In this document: positions 41,058-48,992 of the stretch, one piece after another
Position numbering within the stretch: position 1 is the stretch's first letter
Layout: each line of letters opens with the position of its first letter
Source of the DNA: Prolixibacteraceae bacterium UBA6029
GTDB taxonomy: Bacteria; Bacteroidota; Bacteroidia; Bacteroidales; Prolixibacteraceae
Assembly: GCA_002429385.1 (NCBI GenBank)
Contig: DIZL01000026.1
Coordinates: 1-58,275 of the forward strand
Direction of reading: 5' to 3'
DNA length: 58,275 bases
Position numbers and translations under genes: made by a program
The notes under the pieces: model-generated
The model's input: only the letters and a program-made list of their open reading frames with translations
What the model was told of the DNA's origin: nothing
Databases searched by the model: none

Positions 41058-41903
41058 ATGAATATGAATAATCAACCCTTGAAGCTTGTTGCAACAGATC
41101 TGGATGGAACATTTTTAAAGAATGACAAGTCGATTTCGCAGGAGAACCTTGAGATTCTTCATTCTCTTGGAGAAAAAGGAATTCTGCGGGTCGTGGCTAC
41201 AGGCCGTAATCTGAAGAAAACTATTGAAGTAATTTCGGAGGATGTGCCGTTTGATTATATTGTTTTTTCATCAGGAGCAGGTGTTTACGATTGCAGGCAA
41301 AAGAAACTGATCTACCGTCAGAACCTAAACCAACAAATCGTTCAGCAGATAGCTGATTTTCTTGTCGGGCTTGATATGAATTTTCACCTGTTCAAACCTG
41401 TTCCTGAGAATTACAATTGTTGGTTTCATCGCGGAAGTACTGCCTGTTCTGAATTCGAGAGATACTTCGACTTTCATTCATCACATGCTGAGCCAATGCC
41501 GTTGGACCATAAATTAGGTTCTGAAGCGTGTCAGTTTCTGGTTGTTTTCCCTGATCATCTGAAGAATTTTATAGCGTTTAAAAATGACTTTGAACATCGG
41601 TTTCCTGAGGTAAAAGTAGTGCGGACAAGTTCTCCACTTGATACCGGATACATCTGGATGGAGATATTTCATCAATCGGTTTCAAAGGGAAACGGTGTGA
41701 AGTATGTCTGTGACACTTTACAAATAGACCATGCACATACGCTGGGTATTGGCAATGATTACAATGACCTTGATTTGCTTGAATTTACCAATTTCTCATA
41801 TTTGGTAGAGAATGGACCGCAGGAACTGAAGGAACGATTTTTACATGTTACATCGAATGAAGAAAGTGCATTTGCAAAAGCAGTTGGGAAATATATTGAT
41901 TAA
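41058..41903 (+). CDS. Cof-type HAD-IIB family phosphatase
   Basis: 281-aa haloacid-dehalogenase hydrolase. Motif I is ATDLDGTFLKND (nucleophile Asp near residue 15), motif II is VVATGRNLKKTIE, motif III Lys lies in SVSKGNGVKYV, and motif IV is GIGNDYNDLDLLEF near residue 235. The cap between motifs II and III is of IIB type. Substrates are usually sugar phosphates or FMN and cannot be fixed from sequence. Convergent with the next gene, 3 bp apart. Confidence 0.92.
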   Translation: MNMNNQPLKLVATDLDGTFLKNDKSISQENLEILHSLGEKGILRVVATGRNLKKTIEVISEDVPFDYIVFSSGAGVYDCRQKKLIYRQNLNQQIVQQIADFLVGLDMNFHLFKPVPENYNCWFHRGSTACSEFERYFDFHSSHAEPMPLDHKLGSEACQFLVVFPDHLKNFIAFKNDFEHRFPEVKVVRTSSPLDTGYIWMEIFHQSVSKGNGVKYVCDTLQIDHAHTLGIGNDYNDLDLLEFTNFSYLVENGPQELKERFLHVTSNEESAFAKAVGKYID

Positions 41904-41906
41904 CAA

Positions 41907-42659
41907 TTAGCATTTTCTAAACAGCATTTCTGCTGCCTGCAATTGTTCAGGTTTACCAAGATCCATCCACAGCTCTGATTGATCATGATATGCTATGATG
42001 GACTGACTAATTGCCAGTCGTAAATAAAGGTCAATGATAGGGAATTTACACTCTTCGGTAATCATATCAAGTAATTCAGGTTGGATGAGTTGAATTCCGC
42101 TAAAGGCGAGCGGTTGAGCATCTGCATACGACTCCTTGCGGCTAATGCGGGTTTCACCTGTAATGTAATTTTTCCATCCGGCAAACTGCATGTTTTTATC
42201 AATCATCAAATACCGACTCGTTTCTCTTGAACGGACAACCAATGTTGCCAACGCTTTATGTTCCTGATGGTATTTTAAAAGTGTATTTAAATCCAGGTTA
42301 CTGATTACATCCACGTTATAGATTAAAATCGGTTCATCTCCCTTCAGGAATATTCCGGCTTTTTTAAGCCCGCCCCCGGTATCCAATAATTGATCCCTTT
42401 CATCCGAAATATGAATGTTTATTCCAAAGGAATTATTTTCGTTCAGGAATGAAATAACCTGTTCTGCAAAATGAAAAACATTAATGGTAACATCTGTTAT
42501 CCCAAATTGCTTCAGATGTTGGATGGCATGTTGGAGTAAGGGTTTCCCGGCTAGTTTTATCAATGCCTTGGGCTTATCCTGGGTTTGTTCTTTCAGACGA
42601 GTGCCCAGTCCGGCAGCAAAAAGAAGTGCTTTCACAGATATCGAGTTGAATTTCTTCAA
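41907..42659 (-). CDS. Sugar-1-phosphate nucleotidyltransferase (MurU/RmlA-like)
   Basis: 250-aa NTP_transferase family enzyme that couples a sugar-1-phosphate to a nucleotide. The nucleotide-binding start is VKALLFAAGLGTRLKEQTQD then KPKALIKLAGKPLL, the metal Asp is in ILIYNVDVISNLD, and it ends with a short C-terminal region lacking a beta-helix, as in MurU-type uridylyltransferases. The upstream start is TTG (42659); a GTG at 42635 (VKALLFAAG) fits the family start better and a TATTTTTG box at 42656-42663 would favour it. The substrate remains inferred. Confidence 0.87.
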   Translation of the reverse strand: MKKFNSISVKALLFAAGLGTRLKEQTQDKPKALIKLAGKPLLQHAIQHLKQFGITDVTINVFHFAEQVISFLNENNSFGINIHISDERDQLLDTGGGLKKAGIFLKGDEPILIYNVDVISNLDLNTLLKYHQEHKALATLVVRSRETSRYLMIDKNMQFAGWKNYITGETRISRKESYADAQPLAFSGIQLIQPELLDMITEECKFPIIDLYLRLAISQSIIAYHDQSELWMDLGKPEQLQAAEMLFRKC

Positions 42660-42767
42660 AAATAGGTATATTTTTATTTTAGTGAAACTATTATTTCTGT
42701 TTAAACTATTTGTTTCAACATCAGTCTATGAGACAGAAAGAGTTTTATTCACTTTAAAAATAATCAA

Positions 42768-43229
42768 ATGAAAAAATTAGGTGTATTGCTGGTAGTTCTT
42801 TTGTTTGCTACAGGAATTACTTTCGCACAGGAACGTGGTGGTGGTGATCGTCCTTCAAAAACTATGGGACAGAGTAACCGGGGTGGTCGTCCACAAATGA
42901 CTCCAGAACAAAGACTTGAGAGACAGACCAAGAGCCTGGTTGATGGACTTAAATTAAACAAGGATCAGGAAGCTAAGGTACTTGCCATTAATAAAAAGTA
43001 CATGGATAAACAGACATTCGATTTTTCGAAAATGCGTGATGCCACTGCTGAGGAACGTACAAAAATGCGCGAATCCATGCAGAAAATCCAGGTGGAAAAA
43101 GACAAGGAAATTAAAGCTGTTTTAACTGCATCTCAGGTTAAACTTTACGATGATATGCAGAAAAAAAGAGAAGAAATGAGGAAAAGTGGTCAGGGCCGAA
43201 TGGGCGGTCAAGGTGGTCAGGGTCAATAG
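42768..43229 (+). CDS. Exported Spy/DUF4890-like protein
   Basis: 153-aa periplasmic protein with a signal peptide (LGVLLVVLLFATGITFAQ). The mature part is helical and charged: MTPEQRLERQTKSLVDGLKL, MREDATAEER-type segment, and LTASQVKLYDDMQKKREEMR, which carries the LTxxQ-like motif of Spy/CpxP chaperone-type proteins. It ends with a Gly/Gln-rich tail (GRMGGQGGQGQ). Probably an envelope-stress or structural protein. A terminator follows the stop. Confidence 0.8.
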   Translation: MKKLGVLLVVLLFATGITFAQERGGGDRPSKTMGQSNRGGRPQMTPEQRLERQTKSLVDGLKLNKDQEAKVLAINKKYMDKQTFDFSKMRDATAEERTKMRESMQKIQVEKDKEIKAVLTASQVKLYDDMQKKREEMRKSGQGRMGGQGGQGQ

Positions 43230-43255
43230 TATAGTTTAAATTGGCTTAACAGAAG

Positions 43256-43279
43256 AGGGACGAAAGTCCCTTTTTTATT
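43256..43279. terminator. Terminator between the Spy-like gene and ribH
   Basis: AGGGAC-GAAA-GTCCCT stem-loop followed by TTTTTATTT, ending the plus-strand gene right before the ribH stop. Confidence 0.88.
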
Positions 43280-43763
43280 TAGACAAATCATTCTTTAGGG
43301 CAATCATTTTTATGGCAGTAACTGCTGCTTCATCACCTTTGTTTCCAAGTCTTCCGCCAGCCCGATCAATGGCCTGCTGTTGATTATTTGTTGTAAGCAA
43401 ACCGAAGATAAAAGGTTTGTTGTACTTCATATTCAAATTGGTAACACCCTGGGTAACTCCATTGCAGATAAAATCAAAATGTCTGGTTTCACCCTGGATA
43501 ACACATCCCAAAATAATTATCGCATCGACATTTACGAATTCTGCCAGATATTGGGCGCCAAGTGTCAGTTCAAAACTTCCCGGAACATGTTTCAGGATAA
43601 TGTTTTCTTCTTTGGCTCCGTGCAACTTCAAAGTATCAACCGCACCCCTGGCCAATGCACCTGTAATCTCGTAATTCCATTCTGCAACAACAATACCGAA
43701 ACTCATTCCGGCAGCGGATGGAACTGAAGTCAAATCATAGTCTGATAGATTTCTTGTAGCCAT
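43275..43763 (-). CDS. ribH: 6,7-dimethyl-8-ribityllumazine synthase
   Basis: Penultimate enzyme of riboflavin synthesis; joins 5-amino-6-ribitylaminouracil and 3,4-dihydroxybutanone phosphate. The 162-aa product has FGIVVAEWNYEITGALARGA near residue 22, KHVPGSFELTLGAQYL, IILGCVIQGETRHFDFIC with the catalytic His near residue 92, and FGLLTTNNQQQAIDRAGG. Length and order are standard. It is preceded on its strand by the TPR gene, with a terminator in between. Confidence 0.97.
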   Translation of the reverse strand: MATRNLSDYDLTSVPSAAGMSFGIVVAEWNYEITGALARGAVDTLKLHGAKEENIILKHVPGSFELTLGAQYLAEFVNVDAIIILGCVIQGETRHFDFICNGVTQGVTNLNMKYNKPFIFGLLTTNNQQQAIDRAGGRLGNKGDEAAVTAIKMIALKNDLSK

Positions 43764-43787
43764 TATTTGATTTTTAGACAGAACAAA

Positions 43788-43822
43788 AATAAAAAATCCC
43801 CTGCAATGAGGGGACTTTTTAT
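43788..43822 (-). terminator. Terminator of the TPR protein gene
   Basis: TCCCCT (43797-43802) pairs with AGGGGA (43809-43814); the minus strand continues into TTTTTTATTTTTG. T-runs exist on both strands. Confidence 0.85.
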
Positions 43823-43851
43823 AACTTTTTAATTATAACTTATACGGTGTA

Positions 43852-44544
43852 TTAGCCGTTCGTTTTAGATTTTGCACGGGCAATATATTTATCAATGCTT
43901 CTTCCTTCATTGCTTTCAGGAAATTTCTCTTTGATCATTTCATAAAGTTTTAAGGCTTCATCGCTTTTGCTGGAACTTTCGAGTAATTCACCTGCTTTTA
44001 AAAGGTAAATTGGTGTTGTGAGCGTATTGTCGTTCATTTTGTAAGCCTTGGTATATAGTTCAAGGGCTAATTCAGTTTTTCCCAGCTCCAGCTGAGCATC
44101 ACCCTGAGCTCCGATTGAAATCGGACCTAAAAGTACATCATTGGTACTGAATTTCTTCAAATGGTCAATGGCCTTATCAAACTGACCCATATGCAAATAG
44201 GATATTCCAGCGTAATAGTTTGCAAGTTTCCCTGCTTTTGTTGATCCGAAATCAGAAATGATATCTAAAAATCCGGGATTGCTGCCGTCTCCATTAAGTG
44301 CCAGGTTAAAAGAATCTTTTTCAAAATAGTTTTGAGCCCTGAACATTTGATCCTGAGCTTCTTTTTGGTGCGGTTCAAGGTAAAACTTGTTTAAACCAAG
44401 ATAACCTGCAGCTACAACTATAATTGCACCAATCACTATTGAAATCATTTTCTGATTGGATTCAAGAAATTGTTCTGTCCTGGTCAATGCACTTTCTACT
44501 TCTTTTAGGTTATCTACCTGAGTGTTTTTTTTGTTTTTTGCCAT
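43852..44544 (-). CDS. TPR-repeat protein with N-terminal membrane anchor (YfgM-like)
   Basis: 230-aa product from the ATG at 44544 (MAKNKKNTQ); a longer frame from 44715 would cover the promoter region and is rejected. One transmembrane helix (MISIVIGAIIVVAAGYLGLN, residues about 35-54) is followed by tetratricopeptide-like repeats (AGKLANYYAGISYLHMGQFD, AQGDAQLELGKTELALELYT, SDEALKLYEMIKEKFPESNE). The layout resembles YfgM, an ancillary SecYEG/chaperone factor. It is divergent from recF; a TATTTTTG box lies at 44575-44582. Confidence 0.85.
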   Translation of the reverse strand: MAKNKKNTQVDNLKEVESALTRTEQFLESNQKMISIVIGAIIVVAAGYLGLNKFYLEPHQKEAQDQMFRAQNYFEKDSFNLALNGDGSNPGFLDIISDFGSTKAGKLANYYAGISYLHMGQFDKAIDHLKKFSTNDVLLGPISIGAQGDAQLELGKTELALELYTKAYKMNDNTLTTPIYLLKAGELLESSSKSDEALKLYEMIKEKFPESNEGRSIDKYIARAKSKTNG

Positions 44545-44574
44545 CTTGTATAGTATAGTTCGAAAATCGAGAGG

Positions 44575-44582
44575 CAAAAATA
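44575..44582 (-). promoter_or_regulatory. Promoter -7 box of the TPR gene
   Basis: TATTTTTG on the minus strand, 30 bp upstream of the ATG at 44544. It supports the short start. Confidence 0.5.
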
Positions 44583-44698
44583 TATTATTTTCAAAAATAA
44601 ACGGTAGTATTTGGAGATAAAAATGAATATTAATCAACACATTGATGTTATTATCCTGAACGGTGAGGTTTTTATAACAAATCCCGTCCGGAAATTTG

Positions 44699-44706
44699 TA
44701 GTTTTG
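44699..44706 (+). promoter_or_regulatory. Promoter -7 box of recF
   Basis: TAGTTTTG, exact TAnnTTTG, 22 bp before the recF ATG. Confidence 0.55.
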
Positions 44707-44728
44707 TTTCAACAAACGGGTTCAAAAT

Positions 44729-45829
44729 ATGTACATTCACGAATTGTCGATTATTAATTTCAAGAACTTCGAACATGTTGAGTTTAAGTTTTCTGATGGC
44801 TTAAATTGTTTTATTGGCAACAATGGTGCCGGAAAGACCAATTTGATGGATGCTATCTATTACCTGTCGTTCTGTAAGAGTTTTCTGAATTCGGTTGATG
44901 CGCAGAATATCAGGTTTGATCAGGAGTTTTTCATGATTCAGGGTAAATATTCACGACTGGATTCAGAAGAAACCGTGTATTGCGGATTGAAACGAAACCA
45001 GAAGAAAATATTTAAGCGAAATCAAAAGGAATACAAGAAGCTGTCGGAGCATATCGGCTTGATTCCTTTAATTGTTGTTACCCCATCGGATACCAACCTG
45101 ATCTCGGGTGGGAGTGAAGACCGTCGCAGGTTCGTGGATGCGGTTATTTCGCAGTTTGATGCTGTTTATCTCGAAAACCTGATCCGGTATAACCGGGCGC
45201 TTCAGCAACGCAATAATCTGCTGAAACAGTTTGCAGGGCGAAATACCTTTCAACAGGAATCGCTTGAAGTATGGGATGATCAGCTTGTGAAATACGGAGA
45301 GCAAATTCATAATGTGCGGATGACCTTTATAGAAAAGCTTCAGCCCATTTTTCAAAAATATTATGAACTGATATCCGGTGGAAAGGAAACTGTTGGATTG
45401 AAACTTCAGTCGGAGCTGACTGAACACCCTTTTGAGCAGTTGTTAAAGGAAACTGTTGCAAAGGACCGGATGTTCCAATATACTACAATGGGGATACATA
45501 AAGAAGATTTTGAATTTGAACTAGGCAGTAATCCGATTCGAAAATTTGGTTCCCAGGGGCAGAAAAAGACTTATCTTGTTGCCCTGAAGCTGGCTCAATT
45601 TGATTTTATGAAAGAGATATCGGGACTTACACCGATATTACTACTTGATGATATTTTCGATAAACTGGATAAAAGCAGGGTTGAGCAAATCGTTAAATTA
45701 GTGTCAGACGATCATTTTGGACAGATTTTCATTACCGATACCAACAGGGAACATCTGGACCACATCATTGCCGGTCTGGAAACTGAATCACGCATATTTA
45801 CCATTAGTGACGGAGCTGTAATTGATTAA
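44729..45829 (+). CDS. recF: DNA replication and repair protein RecF
   Basis: 366-aa SMC-like ATPase that loads RecA at gapped DNA. Walker A is GNNGAGKTN at residues 30-38, with the leading LSIINFKNFEHVEFKF; the signature region is FGSQGQKKTYLVALKLAQ near residue 275 and Walker B is ILLLDDIFDKLDKSRV near residue 305, followed by QIFITDTNREHL. Intact and of normal length. It is followed 6 bp later by a DUF721 gene, a common pair. Confidence 0.97.
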   Translation: MYIHELSIINFKNFEHVEFKFSDGLNCFIGNNGAGKTNLMDAIYYLSFCKSFLNSVDAQNIRFDQEFFMIQGKYSRLDSEETVYCGLKRNQKKIFKRNQKEYKKLSEHIGLIPLIVVTPSDTNLISGGSEDRRRFVDAVISQFDAVYLENLIRYNRALQQRNNLLKQFAGRNTFQQESLEVWDDQLVKYGEQIHNVRMTFIEKLQPIFQKYYELISGGKETVGLKLQSELTEHPFEQLLKETVAKDRMFQYTTMGIHKEDFEFELGSNPIRKFGSQGQKKTYLVALKLAQFDFMKEISGLTPILLLDDIFDKLDKSRVEQIVKLVSDDHFGQIFITDTNREHLDHIIAGLETESRIFTISDGAVID

Positions 45830-45835
45830 CAGAAG

Positions 45836-46126
45836 ATGAGAAAAAGTAATACCCAAAGTATAAGTAGTGTGCTGAAAAGCTATGTGCGTGAGAATCATCT
45901 GGAACGAAAACTCAATGAGCTTGATCTAATTAAATCATGGGAAGAGGTTATGGGTAAATTGGTTGCCCGTTATACCGGAAATATATACATCCAAAACAGT
46001 ACCTTATTTGTTGAAACTACTTCGCCTGTGGTCCGTAACGAGCTATTGATGATGAAGGAAGAAATCCGGGTCCGTCTCAATGAAGTTGTCGGTGAAGAGT
46101 TGATAAAGACTATCATTTTCAAATAG
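45836..46126 (+). CDS. DUF721 (DciA-like) protein
   Basis: 96-aa protein with the DUF721 pattern: ISSVLKSYVRENHLERKLNE, LIKSWEEVMGKLVARYTGNI, and LFVETTSPVVRNELLMMKEE. DciA-like proteins load the replicative helicase in bacteria lacking DnaC; that role here is inferred from the family and from the neighbouring recF. Separated from recF by 6 bp, so cotranscribed. Confidence 0.88.
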   Translation: MRKSNTQSISSVLKSYVRENHLERKLNELDLIKSWEEVMGKLVARYTGNIYIQNSTLFVETTSPVVRNELLMMKEEIRVRLNEVVGEELIKTIIFK

Positions 46127-46132
46127 GAAATA

Positions 46133-46184
46133 GGAAAGAGGAAAAAGCCAGTCCTCATTCCTTTTTCCTTTTTCCTCTTTCCTT
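46133..46184. terminator. Convergent terminator between DUF721 and ndk
   Basis: GGAAAGAGGAAAAAG (46133-46147) pairs perfectly with 46168-46182, followed by TTTTAAT. The pyrimidine/purine-rich 15-bp stem serves both converging genes. Confidence 0.75.
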
Positions 46185-46604
46185 TTAATATCGTTCCATC
46201 TTTGAAAAGAAGAAATCGCTTTCGATGATTGCATTCTCGTCGCTGTCCGATCCATGAACGGCATTGTGGGACATTGATTCGGCATAAAGTTTTCGTATGG
46301 TTCCCTGTTCTGCCTTGGCAGGATCAGTTGCTCCGATCAGCTGCCTGAAATCGGCAACGGCATTGTCTTTTTCGAGGATGGCGGCAACAATGGGACCCGA
46401 ACTCATAAAAGATGTTAAATCTTCAAAAAAAGATTTCCCTTCATGAACACTGTAAAAAACCATGGCTTGCTGCTTGGTTAAGTGCGTGAATTTCATCGCT
46501 TTTATCCTAAACCCGGCTTCATTGATCATGTGAAGGATTGGTCCGATATAGTTATTCTTAACCGCTACCGGTTTTATCATAGTAAACGTTTGGATTCCTG
46601 ACAT
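46185..46604 (-). CDS. ndk: Nucleoside-diphosphate kinase
   Basis: Equilibrates nucleoside di- and triphosphates. The 139-aa product shows TFTMIKPVAVKNNYIGPIL, FYSVHEGKSFFEDLTSFMSS, the RxxxGATDPAKAEQGTIRKLYA region, and the active site SMSHNAVHGSDSDENAIIE, in which His (NAVHGSDS) is the phosphorylated residue. Normal length and motif order. Confidence 0.97.
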   Translation of the reverse strand: MSGIQTFTMIKPVAVKNNYIGPILHMINEAGFRIKAMKFTHLTKQQAMVFYSVHEGKSFFEDLTSFMSSGPIVAAILEKDNAVADFRQLIGATDPAKAEQGTIRKLYAESMSHNAVHGSDSDENAIIESDFFFSKMERY

Positions 46605-46688
46605 ATAGCTTTGTTTTTGTTTGTTTATTTAATGATCTCAAGTTAGCGAAAATTAGCTTATTCACCTCATCACCATCGGCTTTATTTT

Positions 46689-46696
46689 TATATTTG
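46689..46696 (+). promoter_or_regulatory. Promoter -7 box of the nrnA-FKBP unit
   Basis: TATATTTG, 23 bp before the TTG start at 46720. Confidence 0.6.
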
Positions 46697-46719
46697 TACC
46701 TCATTAAATAATTGTATAA

Positions 46720-47754
46720 TTGGAAAGAGTTGATGTTGAATTAATTAAATGTTTTGAACAACTGATTAAGAACAGTTCCAGGTCGATTGTTTTGGTTCCT
46801 CACATGAATCCTGACGGAGATGCAATGGGTTCTGTCCTTGGTTTATGGCGCGTTCTAAAGAATGCCGGCTATCTGGTAAAGATTGTTAGTCCGACCAAAT
46901 ATCCGGAATTTTATCATTGGATGGATGGTCATGACGAAGTTATTATTCACAGTCATCATCCCAAACAGTCTGCAAAAGCTTTAGATGAATCGGATTTGTT
47001 GATTTGTATGGATTTTAATCAGTTATCCCGATTGGGTGATATGAAATCGCTGGTCGAAGGATATAAAGGGAAAAAGATATTGATCGATCATCATCCATAT
47101 CCCGGTAGCTTTACCGATCTTGTAATTTCTGAAATCTCATACAGTTCAACTGCGGAACTGATATTCTCAGTTCTCCAGTCTACTGATTTTGTCAGGTATA
47201 TCGATCAGAATGCGGCTACCTCATTCTTTACGGGAATCATGACTGATACCGGTTCTTTCGACTTTAATATATCCAATCCGAATACATTCGAAGTGGCTGC
47301 ACAGCTTACCCGGATGGGCATTGACCAGTTGGATATTCATTCGAAAGTGTATGATAATTATTCGGTCGACCGGATGAGGCTTATGGGTTTTTGTCTGAGT
47401 AACCGGATGACGGTCTATCCGGAGTACCATACTGCATCAATTTACATTACACTTGAGGACCAGAAGGCTTTCAACTTCAAGACTGGCGACAATGAGGGAT
47501 TTGTTAATATGCCCTTATCTATCAAAGGAATTGTTTTTTGCGCCTTATTTACCGAGAAAGAAAAATACATTAAAGCCTCTTTTAGATCGAAAGGCCAATT
47601 TGCTGTTAATGAGGTATCTGAAAAATACTTTAGCGGAGGAGGTCATCGCAACGCAGCCGGAGGAGAGCTTTATGCATCTTTAACTGAAACACTGGCACAG
47701 TTTGAAAAGATTTTGCCCGAATTTGAAGATCGAATTAAACAATCAATAAAATAA
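46720..47754 (+). CDS. nrnA: DHH/DHHA1 phosphoesterase (NrnA-like oligoribonuclease / pAp phosphatase)
   Basis: 344-aa enzyme that degrades short oligonucleotides and may dephosphorylate pAp. The TTG start at 46720 is preceded by a TATATTTG promoter box. Metal motifs are PHMNPDGDAMGSVLG near residue 27, CMDFNQLSRL near residue 98, the DHH triplet in ILIDHHPYPGS near residue 125, and the C-terminal DHHA1 glycine motif FSGGGHRNAAGGELY near residue 305. It is followed 6 bp later by an FKBP gene. Confidence 0.92.
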   Translation: MERVDVELIKCFEQLIKNSSRSIVLVPHMNPDGDAMGSVLGLWRVLKNAGYLVKIVSPTKYPEFYHWMDGHDEVIIHSHHPKQSAKALDESDLLICMDFNQLSRLGDMKSLVEGYKGKKILIDHHPYPGSFTDLVISEISYSSTAELIFSVLQSTDFVRYIDQNAATSFFTGIMTDTGSFDFNISNPNTFEVAAQLTRMGIDQLDIHSKVYDNYSVDRMRLMGFCLSNRMTVYPEYHTASIYITLEDQKAFNFKTGDNEGFVNMPLSIKGIVFCALFTEKEKYIKASFRSKGQFAVNEVSEKYFSGGGHRNAAGGELYASLTETLAQFEKILPEFEDRIKQSIK

Positions 47755-47760
47755 TCTGCA

Positions 47761-48273
47761 ATGGAACAATTGAATAAGATTTTAATGTTTTGCTTTTTCG
47801 CTATGTTGGTTTCTGTTTTGACTTCCTCCTGTTTAAAATCTACGGATCCTTATGCTTCTTATACTCCTGCGCGTGAAGCGGCCCTTATGAAGACATGGCT
47901 CGATGCAGAGGTAGCTGCCAAAAAGAATATCGATACCACATCAACGGGTATTTTTTACATCAGTGATAAAGTTGGTACCGGGCCAACCGTAATAGACGGT
48001 AACACCGTTAAAGTGATTTATACCGGCAAGTATACGGATGGATCTGTTTTTGATACTTCTGTTGGTACGGGTGACGGAACATTCACATTTGTTGTGAATG
48101 TTAAAAATCCTACCGTGATCCAGGGTTGGGAAGAATGCATTCAGGTTTTGAATAAGGGGGCTAGCGCCACTTTCCTGATTCCTTCAGCCAAGGCATATGG
48201 TTCAACCGGAAATTCGGTAATTCCGCCTAACACTCCGTTAATTTTTGTTATCGAAGTAGTTAGTATTAAATAG
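47761..48273 (+). CDS. FKBP-type peptidyl-prolyl isomerase lipoprotein
   Basis: 170-aa lipoprotein (signal CFFAMLVSVLTSSC, lipobox TSSC near Cys24). The FKBP fold is clear: VKVIYTGKYTDGSVFDTSVG, VIQGWEECIQVLNKGASATF, LIPSAKAYGSTGNSVIPPNT and PLIFVIEVVSIK. It catalyses prolyl isomerisation and chaperones envelope proteins. Transcribed with nrnA and with a second, more divergent FKBP gene that follows. Confidence 0.92.
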   Translation: MEQLNKILMFCFFAMLVSVLTSSCLKSTDPYASYTPAREAALMKTWLDAEVAAKKNIDTTSTGIFYISDKVGTGPTVIDGNTVKVIYTGKYTDGSVFDTSVGTGDGTFTFVVNVKNPTVIQGWEECIQVLNKGASATFLIPSAKAYGSTGNSVIPPNTPLIFVIEVVSIK

Positions 48274-48312
48274 TTGCTCAATATAATTCGTACTTTCGCA
48301 AAAAAAATATTT

Positions 48313-48861
48313 ATGAAACAATTTCTGTATATTCTCGGTGTGGCGGTATTGCTTGCCGGAATTTATACTTCGTGTAAATCAACTTCTCTTGATACCATGC
48401 GTGCCGACGAACTTGCTACCCTTGACAAGTATGTTAAGGATAATAATTTAGCTGCATACAAAGATGTTATTTCAGGGATTTATTTTAAAACCATTACCCC
48501 AAGTACTGACACCACTTTGATCAGGTCAGGTTTTAAAGCAATGTTGTATTTTAAAATCACATTGATTGATGGTACGGTTGTTTTTACAACCGAAGACAGC
48601 GCTGGCCGCAATTATGAGGAATTTCCCTTTTACGTGGATAATAACAGCACGGTGGTTAATGCACAGTATGTTCAGCAAATCGCCGGTCTTCACAAAGGTC
48701 TGAAATTGATGCATGTCGGAGAAACAGCTTTTATGGTTATTCCCTCGGAACTGGCATTTAAGGCAGTGGATAATTCTGCTTTTGGAGTTCCACGCTTTTC
48801 AACTTTGCTTGCAACCATTTATGTCCAAAGAGCCTATTCACCTGCACAACAGCAACAATAA
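48313..48861 (+). CDS. Divergent FKBP-like lipoprotein
   Basis: 182-aa lipoprotein. I start at ATG 48313 (MKQFLYILGVAVLLAGIYTS, lipobox YTSC) and not at 48274, because only this gives a lipoprotein signal. The C-terminal part (LYFKITLIDGTVVFTTEDSA, IAGLHKGLKLMHVGETAFMV, IPSELAFKAVDNSAFG) follows the FKBP pattern but several active-site aromatic positions differ, so isomerase activity is doubtful. It is probably a paralogue of the preceding gene, and a terminator follows it. Confidence 0.82.
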   Translation: MKQFLYILGVAVLLAGIYTSCKSTSLDTMRADELATLDKYVKDNNLAAYKDVISGIYFKTITPSTDTTLIRSGFKAMLYFKITLIDGTVVFTTEDSAGRNYEEFPFYVDNNSTVVNAQYVQQIAGLHKGLKLMHVGETAFMVIPSELAFKAVDNSAFGVPRFSTLLATIYVQRAYSPAQQQQ

Positions 48862-48884
48862 ACTGAAATTCAGTATACTTTATT

Positions 48885-48919
48885 CCCGCGATGCTCCTTT
48901 GGCTTTCGCGGGTTTTTTG
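48885..48919 (+). terminator. Terminator after the FKBP pair
   Basis: CCCGCGA (48885-48891) pairs with TCGCGGG (48906-48912), then TTTTTTG. It covers the first ATG of the longest downstream frame, arguing against a start there. Confidence 0.85.
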
Positions 48920-48992
48920 TGAGATGACAATCCATTTTTATAACAGGATTTGTGTGTGTTTTTTCCATTTCCTTTATACTTTTATCCTGATA

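Noticed and set aside
43788..43822. Possible riboswitch upstream of ribH
   Set aside because: It is a simple terminator stem with a 6-nt loop; no conserved FMN-riboswitch elements are visible upstream of ribH.
44545..44715. N-terminal extension of the TPR gene up to 14 bp from recF
   Set aside because: It covers a TATTTTTG promoter box and would leave no room for divergent promoters; the AT-rich leader has no protein-like pattern.
48891..48992. Longer start of the membrane-Nudix gene
   Set aside because: The first ATG lies within the FKBP terminator hairpin.
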